A DNA stretch of 47,756 nt from an uncultured Pseudomonadota bacterium (GTDB taxonomy: Bacteria > Pseudomonadota > Gammaproteobacteria > Burkholderiales > Eutrophovitaceae): NCBI GenBank assembly GCA_913057675.1, contig CAJXOL010000003.1:1-47756 (forward strand), read 5' to 3'. A model generated the notes under the pieces. It saw only the letters and a list, made by a program, of their open reading frames with translations. It did no database searches and had not been told where the DNA came from. The position numbers and the translations under genes were made by a program. Positions 32,239-42,115 of this stretch are shown here, piece by piece (the first letter of the stretch is position 1; each line of letters starts with the position of its first letter).

Positions 32239-33102
32239 TCAAACTAAAATATCGACCATAAACACAAGAAATACCCATAATAAAAAACAACGCAGAAAAA
32301 ATGCCACGGATCTTTGGGCCAACTGATCAAGACTCAAGTGCTCTTGCAGACCATACTTCGGCGTAAATATCTTTCCATCTCCCTCGCCGGAGGCCCCTCC
32401 AAACTGCATATTGAGCGCCCCACCACTCGCAGATAATAATGTACGCCAAATCCCTAAACCAGATTGACCACCCTGATCTCGCCAACATCGAGTAGCCGCC
32501 TCAAAATCACCGACCAATGCATACGTTAGGCCAAGGCACCGATGTGGCAACCACGTTAGCATAGTGTGCGCAACGACTACACATTCAGACCGCCTAAGCA
32601 TTTCTAAGGAATGTGCTCTGATTAATGCGCTGTAAGCGCTGAGACTAATGAAAAATAGTATTGCACCAGATAAACCTGGCATTAAGCAATACCAAAAAAT
32701 AAGACCAAATATCCTTGATGCCGTTATAGAAAATAGTCGTGTAATACGCGGCTTGGGATGTTCAGAGTATGCCTGAGAAGCTTCTGATTTTAGCCTGTCA
32801 TTAGAAGTTTCAACACTCCGCAGATCAGAAAAATCAAACATAATTGCAAGGATCAAAACATTAAAAATAAACAATAAAGGCGGGGTTTCTTGAAAAATAA
32901 GTTGCGTAATCACCCAGATAATTAATAGACATATAGCCCACAAGGTGCCAAAAAAAATCATGGATTGCCATGGCTTACCTGACACAAAATTTGACCCAAG
33001 AAATTGGTCAAATAATCTGTCATTTGATACTTTCACTTTCTTTAACTTCTCAGAAAAAATCCAGCTGCAGATTGCAGCACCAATGATTACAAAACATTCC
33101 AC
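32239..33102 (-). CDS. CobD/CbiB (AmpE-like) family membrane protein
   Basis: Hydrophobic protein with 'MLTWLPHRCLGLTYALVGDFEAATRCWRDQ'; position beside rsgA as in betaproteobacteria. Confidence 0.7.
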   Translation of the reverse strand: MECFVIIGAAICSWIFSEKLKKVKVSNDRLFDQFLGSNFVSGKPWQSMIFFGTLWAICLLIIWVITQLIFQETPPLLFIFNVLILAIMFDFSDLRSVETSNDRLKSEASQAYSEHPKPRITRLFSITASRIFGLIFWYCLMPGLSGAILFFISLSAYSALIRAHSLEMLRRSECVVVAHTMLTWLPHRCLGLTYALVGDFEAATRCWRDQGGQSGLGIWRTLLSASGGALNMQFGGASGEGDGKIFTPKYGLQEHLSLDQLAQRSVAFFLRCFLLWVFLVFMVDILV

Positions 33103-33271
33103 GCAATTATTTCCTCAAAAAATTAATTAACGAATAAAGACTTTAAACTATGGCAATAGATAAACTAGTATACCTTTGTGTACATTATATAAAAACGCAT
33201 ATAGGAACTTAATTAAAATAAGTTCTAATGGGAAAGAACCTATTACCTCAATAATCAAAAATTTAAATTTT

Positions 33272-34045
33272 ATGCAAACATCAAATTTCAAGCACCTTAC
33301 TATCGAAAGGGATGAGAAGGTTGCTGTAGTGACTATTAACCGACCGGAAAAACGAAATGCTCTTTCTCCTGAAGTACTCCAAGAGATAACGGCAGCATTT
33401 GAGGCATTACCCCAAGATACTGGGACTAACGTAATAGTGTTCACCGGAGGAGAGCGATACTTCTCAGCTGGCTTTGATTTAAATGAGATTAGGAAGCTCG
33501 AAAAATTAAATAATGAATCCTACACAGCCATGTTTCACCGGACTTACCGTTCTATTTTGTTTTGTCCATTACCTGTGATATGCGCTGTTGGTGGTCCAGC
33601 TATAGCTGGAGGATTTGACCTTTCGATGATGTGCGACTTCCGTTACGCTTCGACAAAAGCCAAATTCGGGCAACGGGAAATAGCCCTATCACTAACGCCA
33701 ATACTGGACCCACTTTGGCGCATCATTGGTCTCGGCAGAGCCAAGGAGTTAACACTTACAGGCCGTCTTTACGATGCTCTAGAAGCAAAGGAAATTGGTT
33801 TTATCAATGCTGTATATCCCACTGGGAAATTATTAGATAACGTTTTAGAGATCGCAGTTAATATGGCGAAATTCGACAGGCAATGCCTCATCGAAACCAA
33901 ACAGCTTTCAAATCAATTACTCAATCAAGATCTCGAAAGCAGCATGCGTATTCAAGAGTGGTTGTTCAGAACATATATTGGGTCTGAGGAAAATCACGAA
34001 CGAATTGATGCGCTGCTAGAAACCCTTAAAAAGAATAAATCTTAA
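33272..34045 (+). CDS. Enoyl-CoA hydratase/isomerase family protein
   Basis: 'VAVVTINRPEKRNALSPEVLQEI', 'FSAGFDLNEI', 'AVGGPAIAGGFDLSMMCDFRYAS'. ATG at 33272 preferred over the 289-aa ORF start. Confidence 0.9.
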   Translation: MQTSNFKHLTIERDEKVAVVTINRPEKRNALSPEVLQEITAAFEALPQDTGTNVIVFTGGERYFSAGFDLNEIRKLEKLNNESYTAMFHRTYRSILFCPLPVICAVGGPAIAGGFDLSMMCDFRYASTKAKFGQREIALSLTPILDPLWRIIGLGRAKELTLTGRLYDALEAKEIGFINAVYPTGKLLDNVLEIAVNMAKFDRQCLIETKQLSNQLLNQDLESSMRIQEWLFRTYIGSEENHERIDALLETLKKNKS

Positions 34046-34070
34046 AAAATACGTCAATAAAGTTCACGTT

Positions 34071-35195
34071 ATGCCTAACGAAGATCAAAAGAGCTTTGGA
34101 TCATGGATCTCAACACTCATGTTGTTGGTTATCACCTGCGTTTCAGGTGGGCTCGTCTACCTTAATGCCGCAAGTGACCCCAGCAAAATAGAACCACGAG
34201 CGATAACACCTAGAGGCGCCCTAACAGATGAAGAAAATTCAACCATTTCTATTTTTGAAAACGCTAAAAAATCCGTAGTTTTTATTAGCACGAAGCAACG
34301 CGTTAGAGATTATTGGACGCGCAATATATTTTCAGCCCCAAGCGGAACAGGCTCCGGATTAGTATGGGACTCACAAGGACATGTGATCACTAACTTTCAT
34401 GTTATCAAGGGCAGCAGTGAAGCCACTATCAGACTAGAGGATGGTCGAGACTATAAGGCAAGCTTAGTTGGAGTCAGTCCATCCCACGATCTGGCGGTTC
34501 TCAAAATTATAGTTACGAATCAATCACCGCCTCCGATTCCTATTGGAGAAAGTAACGACCTTAAAGTCGGACAGAAAGTATATGCGATAGGTAATCCGTT
34601 TGGTTTGGACTGGACACTAACCACCGGAATAGTCTCTGCTTTGGATCGCAGCATCAGCACGGACAGCGGACAGAATATTGAACATCTAATTCAAACGGAT
34701 GCCGCAATTAACCCTGGGAACTCAGGAGGGCCGCTGCTTGATTCTTCTGGAAGGCTAATTGGAGTCAACACAGCCATCTACAGCCCCTCAGGCGCTTCTG
34801 CTGGCATTGGATTCGCAGTTCCAATTGATACGATTAATCGAGTTGTCCCTCAACTAATAAAATACAAAAAATACACGCCACCAAGCATCGGTATACATCT
34901 TGATGCCGACCTCAACAGGCGCATTACCGAAACCATGGGCGTCAAAGGGGCGGCTATTCTCAGGGTCCTTCCAGGATCTTCGGCTGCCAAGGCCGGGCTT
35001 GAAGCTGCCCGACTAAGATCGGATGGTGTGATTGTTCCTGGAGATATCATTACCAAAATCCAAGGGATATCAGTTGGGTCAATAAGCAAATACTATGGAT
35101 TAATGGATGATTTCAAAGTTGGGGAAGAAATAGTAATTACAATTCATCGTCATGGTGAGAACTTAAATATAGTCGTTAGAGTGCAAGGTGGATAA
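34071..35195 (+). CDS. Membrane-anchored S1C trypsin-like serine protease with PDZ domain (DegS/HtrA family)
   Basis: N-terminal TM anchor, 'GSGLVWDSQGHVITNFHVI', 'HDLAVLKI', 'IQTDAAINPGNSGGPLLDSSG', then one PDZ domain. Confidence 0.93.
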   Translation: MPNEDQKSFGSWISTLMLLVITCVSGGLVYLNAASDPSKIEPRAITPRGALTDEENSTISIFENAKKSVVFISTKQRVRDYWTRNIFSAPSGTGSGLVWDSQGHVITNFHVIKGSSEATIRLEDGRDYKASLVGVSPSHDLAVLKIIVTNQSPPPIPIGESNDLKVGQKVYAIGNPFGLDWTLTTGIVSALDRSISTDSGQNIEHLIQTDAAINPGNSGGPLLDSSGRLIGVNTAIYSPSGASAGIGFAVPIDTINRVVPQLIKYKKYTPPSIGIHLDADLNRRITETMGVKGAAILRVLPGSSAAKAGLEAARLRSDGVIVPGDIITKIQGISVGSISKYYGLMDDFKVGEEIVITIHRHGENLNIVVRVQGG

Positions 35196-35215
35196 ATTCA
35201 TTTATACCAACCCTA

Positions 35216-35698
35216 TCAGTCACCTTCAGTTGCCACACTCACGGGTACGGCATTGAGCACATCTGCCAATACGTTAGGTGCGAGACTCACTAAGAAGCCC
35301 TTGGCTCCACCATTAATATAGATTCTGGGTAAATCGAGAATCGATTTCTCCATGTAAATCGGCATAGTCTTCCGGGTACCAAAAGGGGACGTCCCTCCAA
35401 CTATGTAGCCTGAATGCTTATTCGCCACAACAGGGTCACACGGAGCAACACCCTTTGTTCCAATAATGCGTGCGAGGCCTTTTGTGGAGACTTGTTTATC
35501 GCCATGCATCAGCACAACCAGAGGTTTACCAGTCTCAGTTTGCATAACTAACGTCTTGACCACGACATGCTCCGAAACACCCAATTCGTGAGCAGAAACA
35601 CTTGTGCCTCCGCGTTCCTGATAGGCGTATAAGTGCTCAGCGTAGGAGATCTTATGAGCTCTCAGGAATCGAACTGCTGCTGTAACAGACCGTTTCAA
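35216..35698 (-). CDS. ybaK: YbaK-family aminoacyl-tRNA deacylase
   Basis: 'VVKTLVMQTETGKPLVVLMHGDKQVSTKGLARIIG' and 'GYIVGGTSPFGTRKTMPIYMEKSI'. Confidence 0.9.
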   Translation of the reverse strand: MKRSVTAAVRFLRAHKISYAEHLYAYQERGGTSVSAHELGVSEHVVVKTLVMQTETGKPLVVLMHGDKQVSTKGLARIIGTKGVAPCDPVVANKHSGYIVGGTSPFGTRKTMPIYMEKSILDLPRIYINGGAKGFLVSLAPNVLADVLNAVPVSVATEGD

Positions 35699-35703
35699 TC
35701 TCT

Positions 35704-36306
35704 CTAAACGTCCGACATCGCAGACGCCAGAATATGTAACATTCCAGCAGTCGCTCCCCAGATATCGTGCTCAAGATAAGGTAAACGATAAAAATATCGT
35801 TTATCGGAGGCATCAGAACTTGAGGATATTTTATAATTACCAAGGTCTAATACGAAATCCATTGGCACTTCAAATATTGACGCCACCTCAAATGGATCCA
35901 AAACACAATCAATGGGAGGTTCAATCCATGCAACAACCGGGGTGACCCTGAAACCTGTTCGAATATCATATTCAGGTAACTGGCCTAACAAGGCCGACTC
36001 GTCAAGATTTAAACCAATCTCCTCTTGAGTTTCTCTCAAAGCGGTCATCTGCCTATTCGCATCCTCATCCGAAACCCTGCCTCCAGGAAAACTGATCTGA
36101 CCTGCATGATTGTTCAGATGATCAGTTCGTTTAGTCAATAAAATACATAACCGATCAGCTCGATGAACAATTGGAACCAGCACTGCGGCCGAAATAGGAC
36201 TCACGCCGACCGGATGCTTAAACATCAGATACCCCGTATTTTCAGCTTTCGGCTTAAACGACGCCAATCTTTTCGATATGCTTTGACGAGTCAGCAATAA
36301 AGACAT
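35704..36306 (-). CDS. NUDIX hydrolase, CoA pyrophosphatase type
   Basis: 'LLTKRTDHLNNHAGQISFPGGRVSDEDANRQMTALRETQEEIGL' combines the UPF0035 and NUDIX signatures. Confidence 0.92.
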   Translation of the reverse strand: MSLLLTRQSISKRLASFKPKAENTGYLMFKHPVGVSPISAAVLVPIVHRADRLCILLTKRTDHLNNHAGQISFPGGRVSDEDANRQMTALRETQEEIGLNLDESALLGQLPEYDIRTGFRVTPVVAWIEPPIDCVLDPFEVASIFEVPMDFVLDLGNYKISSSSDASDKRYFYRLPYLEHDIWGATAGMLHILASAMSDV

Positions 36307-36408
36307 TTTCGTATTATTTTTAATTAACCTTTAACCGCGCTAGTATTACATAAACTTAAATCAACAAAAATACGAATATATCCGTCAAAATTCTCAGACA
36401 CCTGATTT

Positions 36409-36732
36409 ATGATTAATTCACGCTTCTTAAAAGTCGTACTTTTTATAGTTTTCCTAGGCGCCAGCTTCCAGCAACCTAGCATGGCAGGGTGTTCTAGCGA
36501 GATTCGTGTTTTGGGAGATGATCTTAGTGGCATCAAACTTTCGCCCCAACAAAACCAATTATTGGCAGATAGAATTTTTCGAGCTAAACGACATTGCTTT
36601 AGAGGCCAAGAAAAAAAAGCTATGGCTCTCATTAATGCGGCAAGAGCGCTCGTAGGTCTTCAACCAACAACCGGAGAGTTCGACTGGGAAAACATACCCA
36701 TCGAAGACTTAAATAGCCGACCTATAAACTAA
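36409..36732 (+). CDS. Small secreted hypothetical protein
   Basis: 107 aa with an N-terminal signal peptide (VVLFIVFLGASFQQPSMA) followed by a mature part with two Cys; fits cleanly between divergent/convergent neighbours. Confidence 0.65.
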   Translation: MINSRFLKVVLFIVFLGASFQQPSMAGCSSEIRVLGDDLSGIKLSPQQNQLLADRIFRAKRHCFRGQEKKAMALINAARALVGLQPTTGEFDWENIPIEDLNSRPIN

Positions 36733-36740
36733 TCTACATA

Positions 36741-39014
36741 TCACCGGTTGGTTGTAGCATCGACTGAACACAACGCAGACATATTTACTAATCGCCTTAC
36801 AGTAGCAGTGGGCGTTAGGACATGCACTACCTTACTTGGACCAAGCAATATGGGACCAATAGTAATACCCTCTCCCACAGTGACCTTCATCAAATTAAAA
36901 GCGATATTTGCTGCATCTAGATTGGGCATGATCAATAAATTAGCCTCACCCGAAATCTGGGCATTGGGGAAAATAGTCTGACGAATCTGTTCGTCTAAGG
37001 CTGCGTCTCCGTGCATTTCTCCATCAACCTTTAATGTGGGATCGCGTTCAATGATGATTTCTCGTGCGAGAGACATTTTTTGTGCTGAAATATCTTTAGA
37101 AGTGCCAAAATTAGAGTGCGATAAAAGTGCAATATTAGGTATCAGACCAAAACGTCTTACCTCCTCTGCCGCCAGCATTGTGATATCTGCTATTTGCTCT
37201 GCATTCGGATTGATATTCACATAGGTGTCACAAATAAAAAGTGTTCGCCCTGGAAGAATTAATACATTCATTGCAGCAAAACGACTCGCACCACTGCGCA
37301 GACCAATGACATCGTTGATATATCTAAGATGAATATCAAAGTTTGCGATCGTTCCACAAAGCATAGCGTCGGCGTCGTCGTTTTTGACCATCAATGCCCC
37401 AATTAACGTAGTTCTTCGCGAGGCCTCTCGATTCGCGTACTCTTCTGAGACTCCTTTGCGTTGCATGATCTCATAGTACTGTTTCCAATAAGTCTCAATT
37501 CTTGAGTCTGTATTAGGATTAAAAACCTCAAAGTCTCGGTGGGGTTTTATTCTTAAGCCAGCTTTTTCAATTTTCTCTTGAAGAATCTCGGGTCGAGCAA
37601 TCAATATCGGTCGAGCAAGCCCCTCATCAACGACAATTTGAACAGCTCGCAGCACTCTATCATCCTCACCCTCACAGTAAACAACTCGCTGTGGTTTTTG
37701 TTTTGCTGCCAAAAACACTGGCTTCATAATTATTCCGGAGTGGTAGACAAATTGAGTTAAGCGCTCCTTGTATGCCTCAAAATCTAGAATTGGCCTAGTA
37801 GCAACCCCACTTTTCATTGCAGCATCAGCCACAGCGGGCGCAATACGCACGATTAAACGAGGATCAAAGGGTTTAGGGATGAAATAGGTTGGCCCAAATT
37901 TCATCTCAACATTTTCATATGCCATGGCAACAACATCTGATTGTTCTTCTCTTGCAAGCTCCGCTATCGCTTTAACCGCCGCCAGCTTCATATCGTCATT
38001 AATTTCTGTCGCACCGACATCAAGAGCCCCCCTAAATATGAAGGGAAAGCACAGCACATTATTGACCTGATTCGGGTAATCAGATCGACCCGTCGCCATC
38101 ACTGCATCGGGTCGTACCCGCCGAACAATATCTGGGTGCACCTCAGGGTCAGGATTAGCCAGCGCAAGAATCACTGGGTTTTTCTTCATCAGAGAAATCA
38201 TTTCCTCATTAAGTACGTTGGCCGCAGAAAGGCCAATAAAAACGTCAGCGTCAATCATTAAATCGGCGAGACCTCTGGCATCAGTATCTTTCGCGAATTG
38301 AGCTTTGATTTCATCCATCTCAACTTCTCTTCCTTGGTAGACCACACCATGGATATCCGCCACATAAATGTTAGCCATTGGTAAACCTACCTGAACCAAC
38401 AACCCTAGGCAGGCAAGAGCCGCAGCGCCAGCGCCAGAACAAACCACTTTAACGTCTTTTAAATCCTTCCCAACCACCTCTAACGCGTTTAGAAAGGCAG
38501 CAGCAACAATAATGGCTGTACCATGTTGATCATCATGGAAAACAGGGATCTTCAGCCTTTTTCTTAATTCTTTCTCAATTCTAAAACACTCAGGCGCTTT
38601 TATATCCTCCAAATTGATGCCGCCAAAGGTAGGCTCCAATGAGGCGATAATCTTAATTAATTGATCTTCATCATCTTCGTTTATTTCTAAATCAAATACG
38701 TCGATGCCTGCAAATTTCTTAAAAAGAACAGCCTTCCCCTCCATCACAGGTTTAGCCGCTAATGGGCCTATGGCTCCCAAGCCAAGCACGGCACTTCCAT
38801 TTGTCACTACGCCAATAAGGTTTGCCCGACTGGTATAGAGATTCGCAGTGGAGGGATCAGCAACAATTTCTTCACAAGCAGCAGCAACACCTGGAGAATA
38901 AGCCAATGCCAAATCACGTTGATTTGTTAAGCCTTTTGTAGCCTTTATCGAAAGCTTCCCGGGCGAAGGGTACCTATGGTAGCGTAGCGCAGAACGTCTT
39001 AGTTGTTCATCCAT
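36741..39014 (-). CDS. maeB: NADP-dependent malic enzyme with PTA-like domain, second copy
   Basis: Same architecture and motifs as 5901..8189 ('[16 protein letters not shown]', '[13 protein letters not shown]', 'SGAGAAALACL'); 757 aa. Confidence 0.94.
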   Translation of the reverse strand: MDEQLRRSALRYHRYPSPGKLSIKATKGLTNQRDLALAYSPGVAAACEEIVADPSTANLYTSRANLIGVVTNGSAVLGLGAIGPLAAKPVMEGKAVLFKKFAGIDVFDLEINEDDEDQLIKIIASLEPTFGGINLEDIKAPECFRIEKELRKRLKIPVFHDDQHGTAIIVAAAFLNALEVVGKDLKDVKVVCSGAGAAALACLGLLVQVGLPMANIYVADIHGVVYQGREVEMDEIKAQFAKDTDARGLADLMIDADVFIGLSAANVLNEEMISLMKKNPVILALANPDPEVHPDIVRRVRPDAVMATGRSDYPNQVNNVLCFPFIFRGALDVGATEINDDMKLAAVKAIAELAREEQSDVVAMAYENVEMKFGPTYFIPKPFDPRLIVRIAPAVADAAMKSGVATRPILDFEAYKERLTQFVYHSGIIMKPVFLAAKQKPQRVVYCEGEDDRVLRAVQIVVDEGLARPILIARPEILQEKIEKAGLRIKPHRDFEVFNPNTDSRIETYWKQYYEIMQRKGVSEEYANREASRRTTLIGALMVKNDDADAMLCGTIANFDIHLRYINDVIGLRSGASRFAAMNVLILPGRTLFICDTYVNINPNAEQIADITMLAAEEVRRFGLIPNIALLSHSNFGTSKDISAQKMSLAREIIIERDPTLKVDGEMHGDAALDEQIRQTIFPNAQISGEANLLIMPNLDAANIAFNLMKVTVGEGITIGPILLGPSKVVHVLTPTATVRRLVNMSALCSVDATTNR

Positions 39015-39077
39015 GAATTCGTCTTTCTACAATAATAAAAATTTTAATGCTCAATATAAAAGTTCATTAACTTTGTG

Positions 39078-39530
39078 TCACAATATTTTTGGCCTCTTAA
39101 TATGCGCCAAAGCAAACTGAACAAACTCGACGCCACATTCAGCGAATCCCATTTTGTAATAGAACCCTTTAGCTGATGCACACGCATTCAGGACAAGTTC
39201 ACGCACTCTATTCACACCGCACCAAGCCGCGATGTGCTCATAGAGCAGGCATCCCATTCCGCACAATTAATTTTTTTTCAACGGTCATTTGGATCAACTT
39301 ACCTCTTCGACCGGAATTTTCCATCGACAACGCGATGCAAACACACTGGTCTAAAAGTGAATCAAAGAGTCCAAAGTGATACTGCTTATCTTCACCTTCT
39401 AAGTCAGGATTAGAAAGACTCATGCCTAAAGGTACTCTAAGTTGACGCTCTCTTATTTTGAGCATCTCCACATGTTGAACACTACCAAATCGTACCTTTA
39501 AAAATTGCGCAATAGCTCTCCGTCAGACAT
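39078..39530 (-). pseudogene. GNAT-family N-acetyltransferase, frameshifted
   Basis: Split over three frames: 'MSDGELLRNF' (start 39530), 'LKVRFGSVQHVEMLKIRERQLRVPLGMSLSNPDLEGEDKQYHFGLFD...IQMTVEKKLIVRNGM', and 'GCLLYEHIAAWCGVNRVRELVLNACASAKGFYYKMGFAECGVEFVQFALAHIKRPKIL'. The joined product looks like a full GNAT domain. Confidence 0.75.
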
Positions 39531-39609
39531 TTTAATTAATACTTTTCTGAATATGGCTTGTGTAGTTTGTTTAGTAATCTTGTTTCTAATCTCCAAAAGT
39601 AGTCATATC

Positions 39610-41133
39610 CTACATCGTAGGGCCAAGAACCCAAGGCGCAAACTCATCCTCTCCATATCCCCACTGCTCACTCTTGGATTGATCTCCAGACGCGACTTCG
39701 AGTATTCGATCGAAGATTTCCTGACCAACCTGCTCAATTGTTCCAGTACCATCAATAATAGTGCCGCAATTGATATCCATGTCATCCTCTTGCTTATTAA
39801 ATAACGATGTATTGGTGGACAATTTGATGCTCGGGGAAGGCTTGCAGCCGTATGCCGAGCCTCGCCCAGTCGTGAAACAAGCTATGTTAGCCCCACCAGC
39901 AACATGTCCTGTTACTGATACTGGGTCATAACCCGGGGTATCCATAAACACAAAGCCCTTTTGGGTAACTTGCTCCGCATATTTATACACGTCCATCATC
40001 CCTTGTGTACCGCCTTTTGCGACACCTCCAAGGGATTTCTCTAAAACCGTTGTTAAGCCGCCAGCTTTGTTCCCTGGGGACGGGTTATTGTTCATCTCCC
40101 CGCCCAGTCTCGTCGTGTAGTCTTCCCACCACTTGATCCGTTCGACCAGTTTTTCTCCAACCTCCCTCGACACTGCTCTCCGTGTCAATAAATGCTCTGC
40201 GCCATAGACCTCTGGCGTTTCACTTAGGATGGCAGTACCGCCATTTTGCACCAGAAGATCTGCAGCAGCACCCAATGCAGGATTTGCTGAAATCCCTGAA
40301 TACCCATCGGACCCACCGCACTCAAGCCCGAGGATCAAATGACTCGCTGCAGCCGGCTGACGCTCCACTTTATTCGCATCAGGCAGCATTTCTTTGATCA
40401 TATCGATACCTTGCTGAACGGTCTTTCGAGTTCCACCGACCTCTTGAATTGTAAAAGCTTTCAAGCGCTCATTCCTACTCAACCCTTGCGCCGCAAGCAA
40501 ATTATTAATTTGATTAGCCTCACAACCGAGACCGATCAGCAACGTCGAGTAGAAGTTAGGATGTATGGCATACCCACCGAGGGTCCGCCTAAGGTACTCC
40601 ATGGGCTCCCCTTCAGACCCCATGCCGCAGCCTGTGCGGTGATGTATTGGCACTATTCCATCAATATTCGGATAATCCGCCATTACTTCATCAGTGAAAA
40701 ATTTGGCTATTAGTCGACACACATGCGCAGAACAATTCACGCTCGAAATAACGCCTAGGTAGTTTCGCGTGGCGACACTCCCATCCGCTCGTTTAATCCC
40801 CATGAAGGTGGCTGGATGAGGGTTTAATTCAGTTGGTATGAAATCCTCACAAAATGCATAATCTCGCTCAAAGTCACCCATTGCCAAATTATGCACATGC
40901 ACGTGGTCCCCTGCGACTATTGGCTGAGTGACGAGACCAATAATTTGATTATATCGTCGCACGGAATTGCCAATACTCATAGGCCTCGATGCCACCTTAT
41001 GTCCAGCAGGGATAAGCCCTGTGGTTCTAATTTTTTCCTTAAAAATCTCTGTCCCTTGCGGGAGTTCGGTTCTTGCAATAACCACATCATCTGCAGCATT
41101 TAATCTTATTGTGAGATCTGCCGTTTGAAGCAT
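39610..41133 (-). CDS. UxaA/altronate dehydratase-family sugar-acid dehydratase (SAF + C-terminal domain)
   Basis: N-terminal SAF region, 'HRTGCGMGSEGEP', 'LILGLECGGSDGYSGISANPALG', 'FTTGRGSAYGCKPSPSIKL'. Confidence 0.92.
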   Translation of the reverse strand: MLQTADLTIRLNAADDVVIARTELPQGTEIFKEKIRTTGLIPAGHKVASRPMSIGNSVRRYNQIIGLVTQPIVAGDHVHVHNLAMGDFERDYAFCEDFIPTELNPHPATFMGIKRADGSVATRNYLGVISSVNCSAHVCRLIAKFFTDEVMADYPNIDGIVPIHHRTGCGMGSEGEPMEYLRRTLGGYAIHPNFYSTLLIGLGCEANQINNLLAAQGLSRNERLKAFTIQEVGGTRKTVQQGIDMIKEMLPDANKVERQPAAASHLILGLECGGSDGYSGISANPALGAAADLLVQNGGTAILSETPEVYGAEHLLTRRAVSREVGEKLVERIKWWEDYTTRLGGEMNNNPSPGNKAGGLTTVLEKSLGGVAKGGTQGMMDVYKYAEQVTQKGFVFMDTPGYDPVSVTGHVAGGANIACFTTGRGSAYGCKPSPSIKLSTNTSLFNKQEDDMDINCGTIIDGTGTIEQVGQEIFDRILEVASGDQSKSEQWGYGEDEFAPWVLGPTM

Positions 41134-41341
41134 TAATTCACTCCTTAGTTGTATGTTTATCTTTTTATCTGATTGTGGTTATCTATAGTCCTGAAAAAAA
41201 CTATTTCAACTTCATTATACATTTACCAGTTGTCATGAAAGCGAAACCTCACGCCATTTAGAACATAGGCTTTAATGCTATCTAGACTAACGACATAATG
41301 TGGCAGAATATGCTAACAATCTAACTCAACCGCACTGACTT

Positions 41342-42085
41342 ATGACTTCAGATCGACTCGCTGGAAAATCAATATTCGTAACTGCAGGCGCACAAGGCAT
41401 TGGCCGCGCCTCAGTAATTGCCTTCGCACAAGAGGGTGCGCGCATAATTGCCACTGATGTTAATGCGGAAAAACTGAGTGAGTTAGAAGATATCAGTGGG
41501 GTCACAACGAAGGTTTTGAACGTTCTAGATAGAGCAGCCATCCAATCGGCAGCAGCTGAATACGACAATATAGACGTTATCCTCAATTGTGCTGGCTATG
41601 TTCACCACGGCACCATCATGGAATGCAGCCAAGAAGACTGGGACTATTCGTTTGACCTAAATGTTAAAAGTATGTTTATGGTCACCCAATCATTTTTGCC
41701 TCATCTATTAGCTAAGCAAAATGGCAGCGTTATTAATATAGCCTCGGTTGCGGGATCTATGAAGGGATTCGTAAACCGCTTCGCATATGGTGCTACGAAA
41801 GCCGCGGTAATTGGACTTACTAAATCCATAGCAGCTGACTATGTGGCACAAGGCATCCGCGCAAATGCTATTTGCCCAGGCACTGTCGACACGCCAAGTC
41901 TAGCGGATAGAATGCAGGCCACTGGGGATGTCACGGAAGCTAGAAAAAATTTCATTAGTCGACAACCCATGGGACGACTCGGAACACCGGAAGAAATTGC
42001 TAATATAGCGATATACCTTGCATCAGATGAATCAAAGTTTATGACTGGGCAAACAATCTCGGTTGACGGTGGAATAAGCATCTAA
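41342..42085 (+). CDS. Short-chain dehydrogenase/reductase
   Basis: 'IFVTAGAQGIGRASV', 'NCAGYVHHGTI', 'YGATKAAVIGLTKSIAAD', 'RANAICPGTVDTPSL'. Confidence 0.93.
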   Translation: MTSDRLAGKSIFVTAGAQGIGRASVIAFAQEGARIIATDVNAEKLSELEDISGVTTKVLNVLDRAAIQSAAAEYDNIDVILNCAGYVHHGTIMECSQEDWDYSFDLNVKSMFMVTQSFLPHLLAKQNGSVINIASVAGSMKGFVNRFAYGATKAAVIGLTKSIAADYVAQGIRANAICPGTVDTPSLADRMQATGDVTEARKNFISRQPMGRLGTPEEIANIAIYLASDESKFMTGQTISVDGGISI

Positions 42086-42115
42086 ACGCATAATTAATAT
42101 AGGGGGGAGATCTAA

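Noticed and set aside
37941-38261. 106-aa plus-strand ORF opposite the second malic enzyme
   Set aside because: Antisense to a highly conserved gene; composition is consistent with a spurious shadow ORF.
39505-39804. 99-aa plus-strand ORF overlapping the uxaA-family 3' end
   Set aside because: Mostly antisense to the dehydratase and the pseudogene 5' end; no recognisable family.
40339-40713. 124-aa plus-strand ORF within the dehydratase gene
   Set aside because: Antisense shadow ORF of a conserved CDS.
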